64,000 nt of DNA from contig NZ_JAHUZG010000001.1 in assembly GCF_019218285.1 (NCBI RefSeq), forward strand, positions 1,240,001 through 1,304,000. Direction: 5' to 3'. The position numbers and the translations under genes were made by a program. Each line of letters starts with the position of its first letter. Positions within the stretch are counted from its first letter, which is position 1. The stretch comes from Antarctobacter sediminis (GTDB lineage Bacteria > Pseudomonadota > Alphaproteobacteria > Rhodobacterales > Rhodobacteraceae). The notes below the pieces were generated by a model that was not told the DNA's origin, ran no database searches, and worked only from the letters and a program-made list of their open reading frames with translations. This document shows positions 50,800 to 58,825 of this stretch, piece after piece.

Positions 50800-51006
50800 T
50801 CAGGCCTTGCCCGAGAAGACGTGAAGCAGGATGTCCTCGCGGGCGATGCCCCGCGCAGCGAGTTCGCCGTCCGACAGGGCGCGCAGCGCCTCGATCCGGG
50901 CGGTGCGTTGCTGATAGCGACGGTCGAAAGGCGTTTCGAACAGGCGCGCAATCCGCTGGCGCAAAGTGACGCGGTTGGAAATCAGGTTGCTGTCGAAGTA
51001 GGCCAT
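50800..51006 (-). CDS. DUF1127 protein (copy 2)
   Basis: A 68-residue paralogue of copy 1, sharing the same start (MAYFDSN) and the motif [11 protein letters not shown] at the end. The two copies lie head to tail with a 250-base spacer, consistent with a local duplication. Lies upstream of ctaD in the opposite direction, so its promoter is next to that of ctaD. Confidence 0.88.
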   Translation of the reverse strand: MAYFDSNLISNRVTLRQRIARLFETPFDRRYQQRTARIEALRALSDGELAARGIAREDILLHVFSGKA

Positions 51007-51171
51007 CGTGTTCCCTCCCCGGGACGTGGTGTCGTCGTCGTTGAACAGAAATTAGCCAAAGCCGCGGCGCGCCACAGGTCCGGAAAGCCCGACCTAAGGT
51101 ATTCCCGACCCGGGGCTGTCAAAGCCGGCGGACCATCCCACGCCCGATACAAGCCTCTGCGACAAAAAGGT

Positions 51172-51185
51172 TTGATCTGCGTCAA
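51172..51185 (+). promoter_or_regulatory. FNR/FnrL-type site upstream of ctaD
   Basis: TTGAT-CTGC-GTCAA matches the FNR consensus with one deviation (GTCAA). It lies 110 bases upstream of the ctaD start in the gap to the second DUF1127 gene. Binding of an oxygen-sensing regulator would tune the aa3 oxidase; inferred. Confidence 0.5.
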
Positions 51186-51294
51186 ATCCGGCCATTGCCG
51201 CCCATGGGGTCACATTCTAGAACGTGAAAGGAACTTTGGGCGCGGACGGATTCCCGATCCGTGCCCTCTGCATAGGATCAGCAGGAGGCAAACA

Positions 51295-52968
51295 ATGGCA
51301 GATGCAGCCATTCACGGCCACGAGCACGAAGACAACCGCGGGTTCTTTACCCGCTGGTTCATGTCGACGAACCACAAGGACATCGGGATTCTGTACCTGA
51401 TCGTCTCGGCGCTCGCGGGCTTCATTTCGGTGGCTTTCACCGTCTACATGCGGCTCGAGCTCATGGAGCCGGGCGTGCAGTACATGTGCATGGAAGGGAT
51501 GCGCATGTTCCCGACCGCGGTCGAGAACTGTACCCCCAACGGGCACCTCTGGAACGTGTTGATCACCGGCCACGGCATCCTGATGATGTTCTTTGTCGTG
51601 ATCCCGGCGCTGTTCGGCGGTTTCGGCAACTATTTCATGCCCTTGCAGATCGGCGCGCCGGACATGGCCTTCCCGCGCATGAACAACCTGTCGTTCTGGC
51701 TGTATGTTGCCGGCACCACGCTGGCGGTTTGCTCGGTCTTTGCTCCGGGCGGCAATGGCCAGCTTGGATCGGGTGTGGGCTGGGTGCTTTATCCGCCGCT
51801 GTCGGTCAACGAAGCCGGCATGTCGATGGATCTGGCGATCTTCGCGGTCCACGTATCGGGTGCCTCGTCGATCCTTGGCGCGATCAACATGATCACCACC
51901 TTCCTGAACATGCGGACCCCGGGCATGACCCTGTTCAAGGTCCCGCTGTTCTCCTGGGCGATCTTTGTCACCTCGTGGCTGATCCTGTTGTCGCTGCCCG
52001 TTCTGGCCGGCGCGATCACCATGCTGCTGACCGACCGTAACTTTGGCACCACCTTCTTCGACCCCGCAGGTGGCGGTGACCCGATCCTGTACCAGCACAT
52101 CCTGTGGTTCTTCGGCCACCCCGAAGTGTACATCGTGATCGTCCCCGGCTTTGGCATCATCAGCCACGTCGTCGCGACCTTCTCGCGCAAACCGATCTTC
52201 GGCTACCTGCCGATGGTCTGGGCGATCATCGCCATTGGCGCGCTGGGTTTCGTCGTCTGGGCGCACCACATGTACACCGTCGGCATGTCGCTGACCCAGC
52301 AGAGCTACTTCATGCTGGCCACCATGGTGATCGCGGTCCCAACTGGGGTGAAGGTCTTCTCGTGGATCGCCACGATGTGGGGCGGCTCGATCGAGTTCAA
52401 GACACCCATGCTCTGGGCCTTCGGCTTCCTGTTCCTCTTCACCGTCGGCGGCGTGACCGGCGTGGTGCTGAGCCAGGCAGGCGTGGACCGTGCCTACCAT
52501 GACACCTACTACGTGGTCGCACACTTCCACTACGTGATGTCGCTGGGTGCCGTGTTCGCGATCTTCGCGGGGATCTACTTCTACTTCCCCAAGATGACCG
52601 GCCGCATGTACTCGGAATTCTGGGGCAAGATCCACTTCTGGACGATGTTCATCGGTGCGAACCTGACCTTCTTCCCGCAGCACTTCCTGGGTCGTCAGGG
52701 TATGCCGCGCCGCTACATCGACTACCCCGAGGCCTTTGCCACCTGGAACTATGTCTCCAGCTGGGGTGCCCTGATCTCCTTCGCGTCCTTCGTGCTGTTC
52801 TTTGGCATCATCATCCACGCCGTCACCCGTGGCGCCCGCGTCACCGCGGCGAACCCGTGGAACGAATATGCCGACACGCTGGAATGGACCCTGCCCTCGC
52901 CGCCGCCCGAACACACCTTCGAGCAGCTGCCGAAGCAGGAAGACTGGGACAAGGGCCACGCGCACTAA
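51295..52968 (+). CDS. ctaD: Cytochrome c oxidase (aa3) subunit I
   Basis: A 557-residue 12-helix heme-copper oxidase core. The motif [14 protein letters not shown] holds a heme a ligand. [13 protein letters not shown] carries the CuB His-Tyr pair, AHHMYTVGM follows, and [14 protein letters not shown] holds the heme a and a3 ligands. The start is set by aggaggcaaacaATG. Monocistronic: a strong terminator follows at once, and subunits II and III are not in the window. An FNR-type box lies upstream. Confidence 0.97.
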   Translation: MADAAIHGHEHEDNRGFFTRWFMSTNHKDIGILYLIVSALAGFISVAFTVYMRLELMEPGVQYMCMEGMRMFPTAVENCTPNGHLWNVLITGHGILMMFFVVIPALFGGFGNYFMPLQIGAPDMAFPRMNNLSFWLYVAGTTLAVCSVFAPGGNGQLGSGVGWVLYPPLSVNEAGMSMDLAIFAVHVSGASSILGAINMITTFLNMRTPGMTLFKVPLFSWAIFVTSWLILLSLPVLAGAITMLLTDRNFGTTFFDPAGGGDPILYQHILWFFGHPEVYIVIVPGFGIISHVVATFSRKPIFGYLPMVWAIIAIGALGFVVWAHHMYTVGMSLTQQSYFMLATMVIAVPTGVKVFSWIATMWGGSIEFKTPMLWAFGFLFLFTVGGVTGVVLSQAGVDRAYHDTYYVVAHFHYVMSLGAVFAIFAGIYFYFPKMTGRMYSEFWGKIHFWTMFIGANLTFFPQHFLGRQGMPRRYIDYPEAFATWNYVSSWGALISFASFVLFFGIIIHAVTRGARVTAANPWNEYADTLEWTLPSPPPEHTFEQLPKQEDWDKGHAH

Positions 52969-52992
52969 GCGCAACGGTCTGATCAAAACCAG

Positions 52993-53021
52993 AAAGGCCC
53001 CGTTCACGCGGGGCCTTTTTT
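52993..53021 (+). terminator. Terminator of ctaD
   Basis: AAAGGCCCC pairs with GGGGCCTTT across a short loop, followed by a T-run, 25 bases after the stop codon. Confidence 0.9.
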
Positions 53022-53038
53022 CATGCAAAGGGGAGCAC

Positions 53039-53596
53039 ATGATATTTTACTACACCCTGCTATTCGCCTTTGGCATTATCCCCTGCGCGCTCTTCCGGCA
53101 TCGCTGGCCGCATGTCCTGGTGTTCTGGACAGTGGGCGTTTCGCTGGTTCTGGCGGGTCTGTTGCTCATGGGGGCACCGATCGTCCCGCAATTTATCGTC
53201 GACGGCGGCTTGATCGTTCCACAGGATACCGCGCTGCTGCAACCGGTCCTCATGCGCAACGCCATGCTGACCGTGGCCGGTGCCGCGATCTACGTGGGAC
53301 TGGCACAGTTTCAGGCCCTGCGCATGCCACATGCGCTCGCGCTTTTGTTGCTCGGCACGCTTTACATGCTGACGCAACATGACCTTTTGTTTGGCGACGG
53401 CATCACGATATTCACCGGTTTTCCGCCGGAATTGCAGGACGGGTTCGGCGAGGACTTCGCCCAACGTATTGCCGAACAGACCGCCAAACAGGCTCAGGCA
53501 ACCCGCATCATCGGCTTTATCGGAGTTGCCGCGTTCCTTGGCCTTGCCGCCTATCAGCTTTGGCTGCGCCTGACCCGCGGGCCAGCGGGACACTGA
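53039..53596 (+). CDS. Hypothetical inner-membrane protein
   Basis: A 185-residue protein with about five hydrophobic segments (FYYTLLFAFGIIPCALF; FWTVGVSLVLAGLLLMG; ALALLLLGTLYMLTQ; ATRIIGFIGVAAFLGLAAY). A good ribosome binding site (ggggag) precedes the ATG. It lies directly downstream of ctaD, past its terminator. No family was recognised; it could relate to oxidase assembly only by position. Confidence 0.75.
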   Translation: MIFYYTLLFAFGIIPCALFRHRWPHVLVFWTVGVSLVLAGLLLMGAPIVPQFIVDGGLIVPQDTALLQPVLMRNAMLTVAGAAIYVGLAQFQALRMPHALALLLLGTLYMLTQHDLLFGDGITIFTGFPPELQDGFGEDFAQRIAEQTAKQAQATRIIGFIGVAAFLGLAAYQLWLRLTRGPAGH

Positions 53597-53644
53597 CCCC
53601 GAACCTGGCCACGACCTGCGGAAAGCTCGCGCGCCGCGCGCTGG

Positions 53645-55195
53645 TCACTCGCGCCATTCATAGACATACCGGTAGCACCCCAGCGGTTGCAGGACATAGG
53701 TGATCTGGAACCGTCCGTCCTTGAACCGGCTGCCAGCAGGCGGTTCGAAGATACCGCTCCAACTGGCGGAATGCGCCTGATTATAGGCAGTGCCGATAAA
53801 GCCATCGGGCCTGTCCTTGACGATCTTGACCGTGCCGCTGGATCCCTTGGCACAGCTTTCGCCCTCGGTCCCGTAATAGGGCATCAGGCCGCCGTGCCCC
53901 CAGTTCGCGGAATACTCCCCGGTGACGCTGGCCGACAGGGCCACCTCTTGTCCCGGGACAAGAAAGGCGGGCGGTGCGGACCATGCAAAGTTGACCACAT
54001 AGGCCTCCCACGGATCGCCGCAGCGTGGCTTGCTGCGCGTGAATTGTGCGCTGCCCGCGCCGACAGTGCCCCGCGGTTCGTAACAGCTGTTATTGTCGAT
54101 AAAGGTGGTCATGCCGTCCTGCCCCACCATCGCCCAATGCCCTGCGGTTGGGGCCTGAGGTTGGGGGTCGGCCTTCGGGCGCTCTTTGGGCACCTCAAGG
54201 GACATGCGACGGCCAATCTGCGCACAGCGACCTTCGAGCATGGGCAACACATAGTGCGCCAGCGCCAGACTTTGCAGCCGCGCCTGCGCGATCTCTTGCA
54301 GGTCGATGCCCACTTCGCGGTTGCGGGACGCGAGGATCGGTGACAACGCCGCGTCAAGCGCGCGATCCGCCTGTGTCTTGGCATCCTCGCGCACTGCTTC
54401 GAGGATCTTGAGCCGGGGGTCGTTGCTGTTGTCCTGATCCATTCGCGGCACATTCGGATCCTCGGGTCCGAAATGCTGAATGTAGGATAGCCGGAACTGC
54501 GCATCCGCCTCGGCATGGGCCTTTTCCCACGCGGCATAAGGCGCACGCATCGCCTCGGCTGCGCGGGCCATCGCGGCCTTGATCTCTTGGACATTTCTGT
54601 CGGCCTTGTCGCGCAGCATGTCTTGCGCGCGGCCCAGAACCGCCGCGTCCCATTCGTTCAGCACCGCATGCTGGACAATCTCCTGCACCCATCGGGCCCG
54701 GTTTTCGGCGACCCGCTGGCGGTTGGCCTCGATAATCGCATCCGGCGTCATGGCGATCTTGCGGCCGGTGTTGGCACCGTCCAGAACCACCTTGGTCCAG
54801 CCCGACGCCAGCATCAGCATCAGGTCCCATTCGTCCGGCATCTTCCAGATGGTCAACAGGGACATGGCGTAATCGTCGAACAGCTGATCCACCGTCGGCG
54901 GCAGATGGGCATCAAGATACAGCGCCGTCAGCACCGCCTTGCGGCAGTCACCGCCGCCCGCCGCATCCAGTATCTGTTGCAACTCCAAAAGATCGGATCC
55001 GTGGTAGCGATCCAGATCACGCGAGGCAGGAACCACCCAGCCTGCCTCTTGCGCCCGCGCGATATGGCGGTCGATCTCGCGCCGTGCGTCAAGGACGTCG
55101 GCAAAGGCGCTGCCTGCCACCGCACAAAAGGCCAGCACCGCCAGCCCCTGCGCCCTTCCCCGCCGCCCGGACGGCCATCGAAAAGTCTTGCTCAT
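53645..55195 (-). CDS. Large exported hypothetical protein
   Basis: A 516-residue protein with a signal peptide (about 33 residues ending SAFA). The middle is helical and charged (residues ~40-320; NVQEIKAAMARAAEAMRA). The C-terminal ~180 residues look like a beta-sandwich with conserved cysteines (CGDPWEAYVVNF; GESCAKGSSGT; PLGCYRYVYEWRE). Periplasmic or surface location is likely. No family was recognised. It lies between ctaD and a DUF2244 gene. Confidence 0.72.
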   Translation of the reverse strand: MSKTFRWPSGRRGRAQGLAVLAFCAVAGSAFADVLDARREIDRHIARAQEAGWVVPASRDLDRYHGSDLLELQQILDAAGGGDCRKAVLTALYLDAHLPPTVDQLFDDYAMSLLTIWKMPDEWDLMLMLASGWTKVVLDGANTGRKIAMTPDAIIEANRQRVAENRARWVQEIVQHAVLNEWDAAVLGRAQDMLRDKADRNVQEIKAAMARAAEAMRAPYAAWEKAHAEADAQFRLSYIQHFGPEDPNVPRMDQDNSNDPRLKILEAVREDAKTQADRALDAALSPILASRNREVGIDLQEIAQARLQSLALAHYVLPMLEGRCAQIGRRMSLEVPKERPKADPQPQAPTAGHWAMVGQDGMTTFIDNNSCYEPRGTVGAGSAQFTRSKPRCGDPWEAYVVNFAWSAPPAFLVPGQEVALSASVTGEYSANWGHGGLMPYYGTEGESCAKGSSGTVKIVKDRPDGFIGTAYNQAHSASWSGIFEPPAGSRFKDGRFQITYVLQPLGCYRYVYEWRE

Positions 55196-55331
55196 GAAAC
55201 ATCCTCCGCAAACTCTGGCTCGATGGTAGCAAGGTCCGGGATCACCCACTTTGACCCCGGACAATTCTGCTGTATATCCAACGGGATGAATTCCGCTGGC
55301 AGCTGCTGCCGGCGCCGGATGCCACGGACAT

Positions 55332-55826
55332 ATGCCTTACCACTGGACCACGCCTCCTCGCGAAACGACCCAGGAGTTGCAGCTCTGGCCGCATAACTCG
55401 CTGCCGCCGAAAGGCTTTGCCGCGATGATCCTCGGGTTTTTCCTGTTCGCCTCGGTGCCGCTTTACGGGGTGATCGGGACGGCGGTGCTGTGGGGGTTGC
55501 TGCCTTTCATGCTGGCGGCCACGGCGGCGCTGTATTTTGCGCTGCGTCGCAACCAGAGGGATCGCCAGATCCTTGAGGTGCTGACGCTTTCGCCCGAGGT
55601 CACCCATCTGACCCGGACCAATCCAAAGGGCGACCGGCAGGATTGGGAAAGCAACACCTATTGGGTCAAAGTGGCCTGCCATGAAAAGGGTGGCCCGGTG
55701 CCCTTTTACGTAACGCTCAAGGGCGACGGCCGCGAGGTCGAGATCGGCGCCTTCCTGAGCGAGGAAGAGCGCCGCGCGCTCTATAGTGACCTGACCGACG
55801 CGGTGCGCCGCGCGGCCCATCCCTGA
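55332..55826 (+). CDS. DUF2244 family membrane protein
   Basis: A 164-residue protein with two central membrane helices (FAAMILGFFLFASVPLYGVIG and LLPFMLAATAALYFAL) and a C-terminal cytoplasmic domain (VLTLSPEVTHLTR; EIGAFLSEEERRALY). It matches DUF2244, often found near cytochrome oxidase genes in alphaproteobacteria. It is followed after 11 bases by a glycosyltransferase gene, so the two may be co-transcribed. Confidence 0.85.
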   Translation: MPYHWTTPPRETTQELQLWPHNSLPPKGFAAMILGFFLFASVPLYGVIGTAVLWGLLPFMLAATAALYFALRRNQRDRQILEVLTLSPEVTHLTRTNPKGDRQDWESNTYWVKVACHEKGGPVPFYVTLKGDGREVEIGAFLSEEERRALYSDLTDAVRRAAHP

Positions 55827-55837
55827 AGGACACGGCC

Positions 55838-56812
55838 ATGGCGCAGGCCCCTGCAACTCCAAAATGGCACCGCGCCGCGATGCGGCTGTCGGCGGCGCTG
55901 GACCGCGAAGGCTGGATCGACCGGCTGACCCCCGCCCCCAGCGAGGCCGCCGCCCTGCGGTTGCGCGATGTTCTGTCCACCCGGGTGCCGCCACTGCGCA
56001 AGCGGGTGGTCTTTCTGATCCCGCTGGTGGGGCCGGACAATGTGGGTGACTGGGATTCCGTCGCGGCGCGGTTGTCGGCCACGCTGGACTGTTTCATCGC
56101 GCAGGACGATCCCAACTGGCAGGCGGTGATCTGTTGTCAGGAGCGTCCGCCCCTGCCCGATGATCCGCGTATCAGCTTTCTACCGTTCAACGCGCCAGAG
56201 CCGGGCAATGACAAATGGCTGAAACTGGCGGCGCTGACGGCCCATCTTGACGAGATGACCCTACCGCCCAGCTATGTCATGAGCTTTGATGCCGACGATC
56301 TGCTGCGACAAGGCACCGTGCGCGAGATGCTGCGCCGGCAGGCTCCGGGCGGCTATCTCGTGCAGTCCGGGTTCGTGATGGACGACGCCACCGGGACGAT
56401 CGCGCTGGCCGACAGCCCGACGTTCCGCCAACCGATGCGCAAACCTTTCTGGAAGCTCTGCGGGTCTTGCGCGGCACTGGCCCATGACCCGGACCTGCCG
56501 CAAAGCACCGCTTTCCTGCAAGCGATGACCCAGCATGAACATCGCATGTTTCCTTATCTGGCCGCGCTGGCGGGCCGCCCGTTGGCCGCCTTGTCGCAAC
56601 CCTCGGTTCTCTACGTGCTGAACCACGGCGAAAATTTTGGCGCGCGTCGTGGCCGGGTCAGCTTCAAGACGCGTTTTGTCGAACGTTTCCGCATCGAGGA
56701 CGCAGCGGAACTGGCCGCCATTGCCGATGGCTTTCCCATGCCTGCCGCCGAGTCCGAGCTGTCCGACACGGTCCCCGCCGCCCCGCAGGACGATCCGCAA
56801 ACCGGCACCTGA
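55838..56812 (+). CDS. Glycosyltransferase (GT-A fold)
   Basis: A 324-residue cytoplasmic enzyme. KRVVFLIPLVGPDNVGDWDSV lies in the N-terminal Rossmann-like half, and the DxD-type metal motif is in YVMSFDADDLLRQG. The C-terminal third reads SFKTRFVERFRIED. It probably adds a sugar to a surface polysaccharide; the acceptor is unknown. Ends with a long acidic tail. Transcription may stop at the stem at about 56817-56842. Confidence 0.82.
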   Translation: MAQAPATPKWHRAAMRLSAALDREGWIDRLTPAPSEAAALRLRDVLSTRVPPLRKRVVFLIPLVGPDNVGDWDSVAARLSATLDCFIAQDDPNWQAVICCQERPPLPDDPRISFLPFNAPEPGNDKWLKLAALTAHLDEMTLPPSYVMSFDADDLLRQGTVREMLRRQAPGGYLVQSGFVMDDATGTIALADSPTFRQPMRKPFWKLCGSCAALAHDPDLPQSTAFLQAMTQHEHRMFPYLAALAGRPLAALSQPSVLYVLNHGENFGARRGRVSFKTRFVERFRIEDAAELAAIADGFPMPAAESELSDTVPAAPQDDPQTGT

Positions 56813-56852
56813 AAGACCGGGCCCTTGGAAAACCCAGGGCCTGAGCCAAACG

Positions 56853-56880
56853 AAAAACGCCGCCCCAAGGGGACGGCGTT
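56853..56880 (-). terminator. Terminator of yqeY
   Basis: On the minus strand: AACGCCG-TCCCC-TT-GGGG-CGGCG followed by TTTTT. It lies about 22 bases after the yqeY stop codon. Confidence 0.85.
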
Positions 56881-56901
56881 CAACAGATCACGGTGTCCGA
56901 T

Positions 56902-57363
56902 TCAGGCTGACAGCCGGTCCTTAACCTTCGGCCCGACGGCGGCAAAATCCATCTGGCCGGTATATTTCGATTTCAGCACGCCCATGACGCGCCCCATGTC
57001 GCGGATCGATTCCGCGCCGACCTCGCTCATGGCCGCATCAATGGCCGCCGCGACTTCTTTGTCGTTCAGCGCACGCGGCAGGAATTCCTCGATCACCTCG
57101 ATCTCGCCGGTTTCGCGTTCGGCAAGGTCCAGACGGCCTGCTTCTTCATAGCTTTTGGCGCTTTCGCGGCGCTGCTTGACCATCTTGCCAAGGATCGCCA
57201 GCACCTCGGTGTCATCGACACCGGTTTCGTTTCCATCGGCCCGGACGGCGATGTCGCGGTCCTTGATGGCGGCGTTGATCAGGCGCAGCGTCGACAGGCG
57301 GGCCTGGGCCTTGTCCTTCATCGCCTGTTTCACCGCCGCGTTCACCTTTGCACGCAGTTCCAT
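56902..57363 (-). CDS. GatB/YqeY domain protein
   Basis: A 153-residue protein consisting only of the YqeY domain (MELRAKVNAAVKQAMKDKAQ; LRLINAAIKDRDIAVR; GRVMGVLKSKYTGQMDFAAV). The domain is homologous to the C-terminal tail of GatB (gene at 80-1594) and is thought to bind tRNA. It is divergent from carA, a typical alphaproteobacterial pair. Function unknown. Confidence 0.9.
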   Translation of the reverse strand: MELRAKVNAAVKQAMKDKAQARLSTLRLINAAIKDRDIAVRADGNETGVDDTEVLAILGKMVKQRRESAKSYEEAGRLDLAERETGEIEVIEEFLPRALNDKEVAAAIDAAMSEVGAESIRDMGRVMGVLKSKYTGQMDFAAVGPKVKDRLSA

Positions 57364-57483
57364 GACCTAATCCCCTCTCGGTTCATGAAATTGTGACCCT
57401 ACTTCAGGACGCCGCCTGTTGCAAGCGCAGCAATTTCAAGTCAACCCATTGAAAACGCTACATCTTTGATTTCAGAGAGAGTC

Positions 57484-57512
57484 TTGACCACGGCACCGCC
57501 CGGCCTTAGGTT
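57484..57512 (+). promoter_or_regulatory. Candidate carA promoter
   Basis: TTGACC (57484-57489), 17-base spacer, TAGGTT (57507-57512), in the divergent yqeY-carA gap. The -10 box is weak. Confidence 0.35.
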
Positions 57513-57544
57513 CCGGCCAATTTGCCGCCACCGGAGTTCTGCCC

Positions 57545-58699
57545 ATGCCTGCCGATCACGCACGCCCGACCGCCTGCCTTGCCCTTGCCGACGGGACGTT
57601 GTTCTATGGAACCGGTTTCGGCGCCACAGGGCAGACCACGGCAGAGCTCTGCTTCAACACCGCCATGACCGGCTATCAGGAGATCATGACCGATCCCTCT
57701 TATGCTGGCCAGATCGTGACCTTCACCTTCCCGCATATCGGCAACACCGGCGTAAACCCCGAGGACGATGAAACCGGCGATCCGGTGGCCGCGGGCATGG
57801 TCGTGAAATGGATGCCGACGCAAAGCTCGAACTGGCGGGCGGCACAGGAACTGGGCGACTGGCTGGCCGCACGCGGCCGCATCGCCATCGGCGGCATCGA
57901 CACCCGTCGCCTGACCCGCGCCATCCGGCAGTTGGGCGCGCCTCACGTCGCGCTCGCCCATGACCCCGAGGGCAATTTCGACACCGATGCGCTGGTCGCG
58001 GCGGCACGCGGTTTCCCCGGTCTCGAGGGGCTGGACCTCGCGCTGGATGTGACCTGCGCGCAAAGCTATCGCTGGGACGAGATGCGTTGGGCATGGCCCG
58101 ATGGCTATCAGCGCCAGACCGAAGCGCGGCACAAGGTTGTCGCGGTCGATTACGGCGCCAAACGCAACATCCTGCGCTGCCTTGCCTCGGCGGGTTGCGA
58201 AGTGACCGTCCTGCCCGCCACCGCCACCTTCGACGAGGTCATGGCGCATGATCCCGACGGGGTCTTCCTGTCGAACGGCCCGGGCGATCCGGCGGCCACC
58301 GGTGCCTATGCCGTGCCGATGATCCAACGTCTGCTCAAGGACACGCAATTGCCGATCTTCGGCATCTGCCTCGGGCACCAGATGCTGGCGCTTGCCGTTG
58401 GGGCCAAGACCATCAAGATGAACCACGGCCATCACGGTGCCAACCATCCCGTCAAGGAACTGTCGACCGGCAAGGTCGAGATCACCTCGATGAACCATGG
58501 TTTCGCCGTCGACAGCCAGAGCCTGCCCGAGGGTGTGCAGGAAACCCATGTTTCGCTTTTTGACGGGTCGAACTGTGGCATCCGCCTCGCTGACCGCCCC
58601 GTCTTCAGCGTGCAGCACCACCCCGAGGCCAGCCCCGGCCCGCAGGACAGCTTTTACCTGTTCGAACGCTTCGCGGCCTCGATGGACGATGCGGCCTGA
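57545..58699 (+). CDS. carA: Carbamoyl-phosphate synthase small subunit
   Basis: A 384-residue subunit that hydrolyses glutamine and passes ammonia to the large subunit for arginine and pyrimidine synthesis. The class I amidotransferase nucleophile is in FGICLGHQML, and the His-Glu pair in VQHHPEASPGP. N-terminal block: TGYQEIMTDPSYAGQIV. The large subunit gene (carB) is not in the window. A strong stem-loop follows the stop codon. Confidence 0.96.
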   Translation: MPADHARPTACLALADGTLFYGTGFGATGQTTAELCFNTAMTGYQEIMTDPSYAGQIVTFTFPHIGNTGVNPEDDETGDPVAAGMVVKWMPTQSSNWRAAQELGDWLAARGRIAIGGIDTRRLTRAIRQLGAPHVALAHDPEGNFDTDALVAAARGFPGLEGLDLALDVTCAQSYRWDEMRWAWPDGYQRQTEARHKVVAVDYGAKRNILRCLASAGCEVTVLPATATFDEVMAHDPDGVFLSNGPGDPAATGAYAVPMIQRLLKDTQLPIFGICLGHQMLALAVGAKTIKMNHGHHGANHPVKELSTGKVEITSMNHGFAVDSQSLPEGVQETHVSLFDGSNCGIRLADRPVFSVQHHPEASPGPQDSFYLFERFAASMDDAA

Positions 58700-58702
58700 C
58701 CA

Positions 58703-58754
58703 TTGATGTGCTGGCCGGACCTGTGTCCGGCCAGCACGGGTCCATCAAGTTTTA
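58703..58754 (+). terminator. Terminator of carA with a 13-bp perfect stem
   Basis: GTGCTGGCCGGAC (58708-58720) pairs with its exact complement (58725-58737). An outer TTGAT/ATCAA pair and GTTTTA follow. Confidence 0.75.
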
Positions 58755-58825
58755 GCCAGTGGCTTAAGACTTCATTTACCTCTTGAGTGTCAACGTTCCG
58801 GTAATTATCGCAACCGGGACGCGGC

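Noticed and set aside
51217-53040. A 607-codon minus-strand frame opposite ctaD
   Set aside because: Antisense shadow of a highly conserved oxidase gene; the product is His/Asp/Arg-rich without domain pattern.
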